Shown here one piece after another: positions 57,101 to 64,000 of a DNA stretch of 64,000 bases. The stretch is from Ascaris suum. Taxonomy: Eukaryota; Nematoda; Chromadorea; Rhabditida; Ascarididae. The notes beneath the pieces are model-generated. The model did not search any database. It was not told the DNA's origin and worked only from the letters and a program-made list of their open reading frames with translations. The translations under genes and the position numbers were made by a program. The stretch is from contig CM024188.1 of NCBI GenBank assembly GCA_013433145.1, positions 8,980,345 through 9,044,344 on the forward strand. Direction: 5' to 3'. How positions within the stretch are numbered: the stretch's first letter is position 1; every line of letters starts with the position of its first letter.

Positions 57101-60100
57101 AATTTTGCTCCAGCTGAGCCGAACTTGTACCACGATAAACGGCATTTTTTGTGCATTATTCGTGCAATTTGAGATTTATTCCATGATCAATTGGAAGGGA
57201 ATAATTAATCATTTTTTGCTGTCAATTTTGCTCCAGCTGAGCCGAACTTGTACCACGATAAACGGCATTTTTTGTGCATTATTCGTGCAATTTGAGATTT
57301 ATTCCATGATCAATTGGAAGGGAATAATTAATCATTTTTTGCTGTCAATTTTGCTCCAGCTGAGCCGAACTTGTACCACGATAAACGGCATTTTTTGTGC
57401 ATTATTCGTGCAATTTGAGATTTATTCCATGATCAATTGGAAGGGAATAATTAATCATTTTTTGCTGTCAATTTTGCTCCAGCTGAGCCGAACTTGTACC
57501 ACGATAAACGGCATTTTTTGTGCATTATTCGTGCAATTTGAGATTTATTCCATGATCAATTGGAAGGGAATAATTAATCATTTTTTGCTGTCAATTTTGC
57601 TCCAGCTGAGCCGAACTTGTACCACGATAAACGGCATTTTTTGTGCATTATTCGTGCAATTTGAGATTTATTCCATGATCAATTGGAAGGGAATAATTAA
57701 TCATTTTTTGCTGTCAATTTTGCTCCAGCTGAGCCGAACTTGTACCACGATAAACGGCATTTTTTGTGCATTATTCGTGCAATTTGAGATTTATTCCATG
57801 ATCAATTGGAAGGGAATAATTAATCATTTTTTGCTGTCAATTTTGCTCCAGCTGAGCCGAACTTGTACCACGATAAACGGCATTTTTTGTGCATTATTCG
57901 TGCAATTTGAGATTTATTCCATGATCAATTGGAAGGGAATAATTAATCATTTTTTGCTGTCAATTTTGCTCCAGCTGAGCCGAACTTGTACCACGATAAA
58001 CGGCATTTTTTGTGCATTATTCGTGCAATTTGAGATTTATTCCATGATCAATTGGAAGGGAATAATTAATCATTTTTTGCTGTCAATTTTGCTCCAGCTG
58101 AGCCGAACTTGTACCACGATAAACGGCATTTTTTGTGCATTATTCGTGCAATTTGAGATTTATTCCATGATCAATTGGAAGGGAATAATTAATCATTTTT
58201 TGCTGTCAATTTTGCTCCAGCTGAGCCGAACTTGTACCACGATAAACGGCATTTTTTGTGCATTATTCGTGCAATTTGAGATTTATTCCATGATCAATTG
58301 GAAGGGAATAATTAATCATTTTTTGCTGTCAATTTTGCTCCAGCTGAGCCGAACTTGTACCACGATAAACGGCATTTTTTGTGCATTATTCGTGCAATTT
58401 GAGATTTATTCCATGATCAATTGGAAGGGAATAATTAATCATTTTTTGCTGTCAATTTTGCTCCAGCTGAGCCGAACTTGTACCACGATAAACGGCATTT
58501 TTTGTGCATTATTCGTGCAATTTGAGATTTATTCCATGATCAATTGGAAGGGAATAATTAATCATTTTTTGCTGTCAATTTTGCTCCAGCTGAGCCGAAC
58601 TTGTACCACGATAAACGGCATTTTTTGTGCATTATTCGTGCAATTTGAGATTTATTCCATGATCAATTGGAAGGGAATAATTAATCATTTTTTGCTGTCA
58701 ATTTTGCTCCAGCTGAGCCGAACTTGTACCACGATAAACGGCATTTTTTGTGCATTATTCGTGCAATTTGAGATTTATTCCATGATCAATTGGAAGGGAA
58801 TAATTAATCATTTTTTGCTGTCAATTTTGCTCCAGCTGAGCCGAACTTGTACCACGATAAACGGCATTTTTTGTGCATTATTCGTGCAATTTGAGATTTA
58901 TTCCATGATCAATTGGAAGGGAATAATTAATCATTTTTTGCTGTCAATTTTGCTCCAGCTGAGCCGAACTTGTACCACGATAAACGGCATTTTTTGTGCA
59001 TTATTCGTGCAATTTGAGATTTATTCCATGATCAATTGGAAGGGAATAATTAATCATTTTTTGCTGTCAATTTTGCTCCAGCTGAGCCGAACTTGTACCA
59101 CGATAAACGGCATTTTTTGTGCATTATTCGTGCAATTTGAGATTTATTCCATGATCAATTGGAAGGGAATAATTAATCATTTTTTGCTGTCAATTTTGCT
59201 CCAGCTGAGCCGAACTTGTACCACGATAAACGGCATTTTTTGTGCATTATTCGTGCAATTTGAGATTTATTCCATGATCAATTGGAAGGGAATAATTAAT
59301 CATTTTTTGCTGTCAATTTTGCTCCAGCTGAGCCGAACTTGTACCACGATAAACGGCATTTTTTGTGCATTATTCGTGCAATTTGAGATTTATTCCATGA
59401 TCAATTGGAAGGGAATAATTAATCATTTTTTGCTGTCAATTTTGCTCCAGCTGAGCCGAACTTGTACCACGATAAACGGCATTTTTTGTGCATTATTCGT
59501 GCAATTTGAGATTTATTCCATGATCAATTGGAAGGGAATAATTAATCATTTTTTGCTGTCAATTTTGCTCCAGCTGAGCCGAACTTGTACCACGATAAAC
59601 GGCATTTTTTGTGCATTATTCGTGCAATTTGAGATTTATTCCATGATCAATTGGAAGGGAATAATTAATCATTTTTTGCTGTCAATTTTGCTCCAGCTGA
59701 GCCGAACTTGTACCACGATAAACGGCATTTTTTGTGCATTATTCGTGCAATTTGAGATTTATTCCATGATCAATTGGAAGGGAATAATTAATCATTTTTT
59801 GCTGTCAATTTTGCTCCAGCTGAGCCGAACTTGTACCACGATAAACGGCATTTTTTGTGCATTATTCGTGCAATTTGAGATTTATTCCATGATCAATTGG
59901 AAGGGAATAATTAATCATTTTTTGCTGTCAATTTTGCTCCAGCTGAGCCGAACTTGTACCACGATAAACGGCATTTTTTGTGCATTATTCGTGCAATTTG
60001 AGATTTATTCCATGATCAATTGGAAGGGAATAATTAATCATTTTTTGCTGTCAATTTTGCTCCAGCTGAGCCGAACTTGTACCACGATAAACGGCATTTT

Positions 60101-63100
60101 TTGTGCATTATTCGTGCAATTTGAGATTTATTCCATGATCAATTGGAAGGGAATAATTAATCATTTTTTGCTGTCAATTTTGCTCCAGCTGAGCCGAACT
60201 TGTACCACGATAAACGGCATTTTTTGTGCATTATTCGTGCAATTTGAGATTTATTCCATGATCAATTGGAAGGGAATAATTAATCATTTTTTGCTGTCAA
60301 TTTTGCTCCAGCTGAGCCGAACTTGTACCACGATAAACGGCATTTTTTGTGCATTATTCGTGCAATTTGAGATTTATTCCATGATCAATTGGAAGGGAAT
60401 AATTAATCATTTTTTGCTGTCAATTTTGCTCCAGCTGAGCCGAACTTGTACCACGATAAACGGCATTTTTTGTGCATTATTCGTGCAATTTGAGATTTAT
60501 TCCATGATCAATTGGAAGGGAATAATTAATCATTTTTTGCTGTCAATTTTGCTCCAGCTGAGCCGAACTTGTACCACGATAAACGGCATTTTTTGTGCAT
60601 TATTCGTGCAATTTGAGATTTATTCCATGATCAATTGGAAGGGAATAATTAATCATTTTTTGCTGTCAATTTTGCTCCAGCTGAGCCGAACTTGTACCAC
60701 GATAAACGGCATTTTTTGTGCATTATTCGTGCAATTTGAGATTTATTCCATGATCAATTGGAAGGGAATAATTAATCATTTTTTGCTGTCAATTTTGCTC
60801 CAGCTGAGCCGAACTTGTACCACGATAAACGGCATTTTTTGTGCATTATTCGTGCAATTTGAGATTTATTCCATGATCAATTGGAAGGGAATAATTAATC
60901 ATTTTTTGCTGTCAATTTTGCTCCAGCTGAGCCGAACTTGTACCACGATAAACGGCATTTTTTGTGCATTATTCGTGCAATTTGAGATTTATTCCATGAT
61001 CAATTGGAAGGGAATAATTAATCATTTTTTGCTGTCAATTTTGCTCCAGCTGAGCCGAACTTGTACCACGATAAACGGCATTTTTTGTGCATTATTCGTG
61101 CAATTTGAGATTTATTCCATGATCAATTGGAAGGGAATAATTAATCATTTTTTGCTGTCAATTTTGCTCCAGCTGAGCCGAACTTGTACCACGATAAACG
61201 GCATTTTTTGTGCATTATTCGTGCAATTTGAGATTTATTCCATGATCAATTGGAAGGGAATAATTAATCATTTTTTGCTGTCAATTTTGCTCCAGCTGAG
61301 CCGAACTTGTACCACGATAAACGGCATTTTTTGTGCATTATTCGTGCAATTTGAGATTTATTCCATGATCAATTGGAAGGGAATAATTAATCATTTTTTG
61401 CTGTCAATTTTGCTCCAGCTGAGCCGAACTTGTACCACGATAAACGGCATTTTTTGTGCATTATTCGTGCAATTTGAGATTTATTCCATGATCAATTGGA
61501 AGGGAATAATTAATCATTTTTTGCTGTCAATTTTGCTCCAGCTGAGCCGAACTTGTACCACGATAAACGGCATTTTTTGTGCATTATTCGTGCAATTTGA
61601 GATTTATTCCATGATCAATTGGAAGGGAATAATTAATCATTTTTTGCTGTCAATTTTGCTCCAGCTGAGCCGAACTTGTACCACGATAAACGGCATTTTT
61701 TGTGCATTATTCGTGCAATTTGAGATTTATTCCATGATCAATTGGAAGGGAATAATTAATCATTTTTTGCTGTCAATTTTGCTCCAGCTGAGCCGAACTT
61801 GTACCACGATAAACGGCATTTTTTGTGCATTATTCGTGCAATTTGAGATTTATTCCATGATCAATTGGAAGGGAATAATTAATCATTTTTTGCTGTCAAT
61901 TTTGCTCCAGCTGAGCCGAACTTGTACCACGATAAACGGCATTTTTTGTGCATTATTCGTGCAATTTGAGATTTATTCCATGATCAATTGGAAGGGAATA
62001 ATTAATCATTTTTTGCTGTCAATTTTGCTCCAGCTGAGCCGAACTTGTACCACGATAAACGGCATTTTTTGTGCATTATTCGTGCAATTTGAGATTTATT
62101 CCATGATCAATTGGAAGGGAATAATTAATCATTTTTTGCTGTCAATTTTGCTCCAGCTGAGCCGAACTTGTACCACGATAAACGGCATTTTTTGTGCATT
62201 ATTCGTGCAATTTGAGATTTATTCCATGATCAATTGGAAGGGAATAATTAATCATTTTTTGCTGTCAATTTTGCTCCAGCTGAGCCGAACTTGTACCACG
62301 ATAAACGGCATTTTTTGTGCATTATTCGTGCAATTTGAGATTTATTCCATGATCAATTGGAAGGGAATAATTAATCATTTTTTGCTGTCAATTTTGCTCC
62401 AGCTGAGCCGAACTTGTACCACGATAAACGGCATTTTTTGTGCATTATTCGTGCAATTTGAGATTTATTCCATGATCAATTGGAAGGGAATAATTAATCA
62501 TTTTTTGCTGTCAATTTTGCTCCAGCTGAGCCGAACTTGTACCACGATAAACGGCATTTTTTGTGCATTATTCGTGCAATTTGAGATTTATTCCATGATC
62601 AATTGGAAGGGAATAATTAATCATTTTTTGCTGTCAATTTTGCTCCAGCTGAGCCGAACTTGTACCACGATAAACGGCATTTTTTGTGCATTATTCGTGC
62701 AATTTGAGATTTATTCCATGATCAATTGGAAGGGAATAATTAATCATTTTTTGCTGTCAATTTTGCTCCAGCTGAGCCGAACTTGTACCACGATAAACGG
62801 CATTTTTTGTGCATTATTCGTGCAATTTGAGATTTATTCCATGATCAATTGGAAGGGAATAATTAATCATTTTTTGCTGTCAATTTTGCTCCAGCTGAGC
62901 CGAACTTGTACCACGATAAACGGCATTTTTTGTGCATTATTCGTGCAATTTGAGATTTATTCCATGATCAATTGGAAGGGAATAATTAATCATTTTTTGC
63001 TGTCAATTTTGCTCCAGCTGAGCCGAACTTGTACCACGATAAACGGCATTTTTTGTGCATTATTCGTGCAATTTGAGATTTATTCCATGATCAATTGGAA

Positions 63101-63960
63101 GGGAATAATTAATCATTTTTTGCTGTCAATTTTGCTCCAGCTGAGCCGAACTTGTACCACGATAAACGGCATTTTTTGTGCATTATTCGTGCAATTTGAG
63201 ATTTATTCCATGATCAATTGGAAGGGAATAATTAATCATTTTTTGCTGTCAATTTTGCTCCAGCTGAGCCGAACTTGTACCACGATAAACGGCATTTTTT
63301 GTGCATTATTCGTGCAATTTGAGATTTATTCCATGATCAATTGGAAGGGAATAATTAATCATTTTTTGCTGTCAATTTTGCTCCAGCTGAGCCGAACTTG
63401 TACCACGATAAACGGCATTTTTTGTGCATTATTCGTGCAATTTGAGATTTATTCCATGATCAATTGGAAGGGAATAATTAATCATTTTTTGCTGTCAATT
63501 TTGCTCCAGCTGAGCCGAACTTGTACCACGATAAACGGCATTTTTTGTGCATTATTCGTGCAATTTGAGATTTATTCCATGATCAATTGGAAGGGAATAA
63601 TTAATCATTTTTTGCTGTCAATTTTGCTCCAGCTGAGCCGAACTTGTACCACGATAAACGGCATTTTTTGTGCATTATTCGTGCAATTTGAGATTTATTC
63701 CATGATCAATTGGAAGGGAATAATTAATCATTTTTTGCTGTCAATTTTGCTCCAGCTGAGCCGAACTTGTACCACGATAAACGGCATTTTTTGTGCATTA
63801 TTCGTGCAATTTGAGATTTATTCCATGATCAATTGGAAGGGAATAATTAATCATTTTTTGCTGTCAATTTTGCTCCAGCTGAGCCGAACTTGTACCACGA
63901 TAAACGGCATTTTTTGTGCATTATTCGTGCAATTTGAGATTTATTCCATGATCAATTGGA

Positions 63961-64000
63961 AGGGAATAATTAATCATTTTTTGCTGTCAATTTTGCTCCA
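63961..64000. repeat. Partial copy 521, cut by the window end
   Basis: These 40 bases are identical to 1-40 and are the start of the next copy. The array runs on past the window edge. Likewise nothing at position 1 marks a true left boundary, so the real array length is unknown and exceeds 64 kb on at least one side. Confidence 0.97.

Larger units (their letters stand above)
3..63998 (+). other. Stop-free frame through the whole array, probably not a gene
   Basis: Reading codons from position 3 (gga ata att aat and so on), the 41 codons of one unit contain no TAA, TAG or TGA. Since 123 is divisible by 3, the frame stays open for 21,332 codons with no terminator in view. There is one ATG per unit, the first at 111-113. 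The conceptual product is an exact 41-residue repeat, rich in I, L, F and T, with only one R, one E and one K per unit and two hydrophobic stretches (about codons 6-14 and 24-32 counted from position 3). I do not recognise it. Against coding: no stop codon, no ribosome-binding site or good Kozak context (T at -3, A at +4), a product above 21,000 residues, and synonymous positions as invariant as all others. By hand, the chance that one + frame of this composition lacks stops over 41 codons is about 0.07, and about 0.3 for at least one of six frames. The other frames have at most 34 codons between stops. Confidence 0.9.
1..64000. repeat. Satellite DNA array, 123-bp unit, about 520.3 copies
   Basis: The window is a pure head-to-tail array of one 123-bp unit, all copies in the same orientation. 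Copy 1 is 1-123, copy 2 starts at 124 with the same AGGGAATAAT, and the same phase returns at 2461, 4921, 7381 and so on to 63961. That gives 520 complete copies plus 40 bases. I saw no substitution, indel, inversion or inserted element, and no higher-order grouping of variant copies. Composition is 35.8% GC, with T well above A on this strand (46 to 33 per unit). Long arrays like this are known from centromeric and other heterochromatin of eukaryotes; that location is an inference here, because no flanking sequence is present. I do not recognise the family. Absolute identity over 520 copies is unusual and raises the alternative of an assembly or synthetic artefact. Confidence 0.98.

Noticed and set aside
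1..64000. An apparent 2,460-base higher-order period, where whole 60-base lines recur
   Set aside because: 2,460 is simply the least common multiple of the 123-bp unit and the 60-base line length (20 units, 41 lines). The units inside it do not differ, so there is no higher-order repeat.
1..64000. CRISPR array
   Set aside because: The entire 123 bp is repeated, with no unique spacers between short repeats and no cas-like gene.
111..64000. A giant repeat-protein gene starting at the first ATG
   Set aside because: It has no stop codon in view, weak start context and no ribosome-binding site. The repeat is exact at the DNA level including synonymous positions, and the chance of such an open frame is not small. 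It is kept only as a stop-free frame.
1..64000. Telomeric repeat array
   Set aside because: The unit is 123 bp and has no TTAGGG-, TTAGG- or TTAGGC-type core in tandem.

Overview
The whole 64,000-base window is one uninterrupted head-to-tail tandem array of a single 123-bp unit. It holds 520 complete copies (1-63960, as 520 x 123) and the first 40 bases of copy 521 (63961-64000). On reading through I found no substituted base, no insertion or deletion, no inverted copy, no higher-order pattern and no interrupting sequence. The phase is exact: the unit start seen at position 1 recurs at 2461, 4921, 7381 and at every later 2,460-base step up to 63961, so there is no net length change anywhere. 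Neither end of the array is in the window.

The unit is AT-rich: by hand count 33 A, 21 C, 23 G and 46 T, or 35.8% GC. It has two T6 tracts on the + strand, four CpG dinucleotides and one GATC. An imperfect inverted repeat spans the junction between neighbouring copies. I recognise no gene, RNA gene, transposon, CRISPR array, promoter, terminator or origin.

Because 123 is a multiple of three, every reading frame repeats identically in each copy. One + strand frame (codons starting at 3, 6, 9 and so on) has no stop codon, so it is open across the entire window. The other five frames are closed in every copy. A hand estimate from base composition gives about a 0.3 chance that a 41-codon unit of this kind leaves at least one of six frames open. 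The open frame is therefore more likely an accident than a giant repeat protein, but it should be expected to cause false gene calls.

Organism: a 64-kb gene-free array of a short AT-rich unit is typical of eukaryotic satellite DNA (centromeric, pericentromeric, subtelomeric or other heterochromatin) and would be extraordinary in a bacterium. CpG is not depleted (observed/expected about 1.0), which fits a lineage with little CpG methylation, or a very young array. I cannot name the species or the satellite family. The perfect identity means either a very recent amplification or homogenisation, or an assembly, consensus or synthetic construction that copied one unit. The sequence alone cannot separate these.
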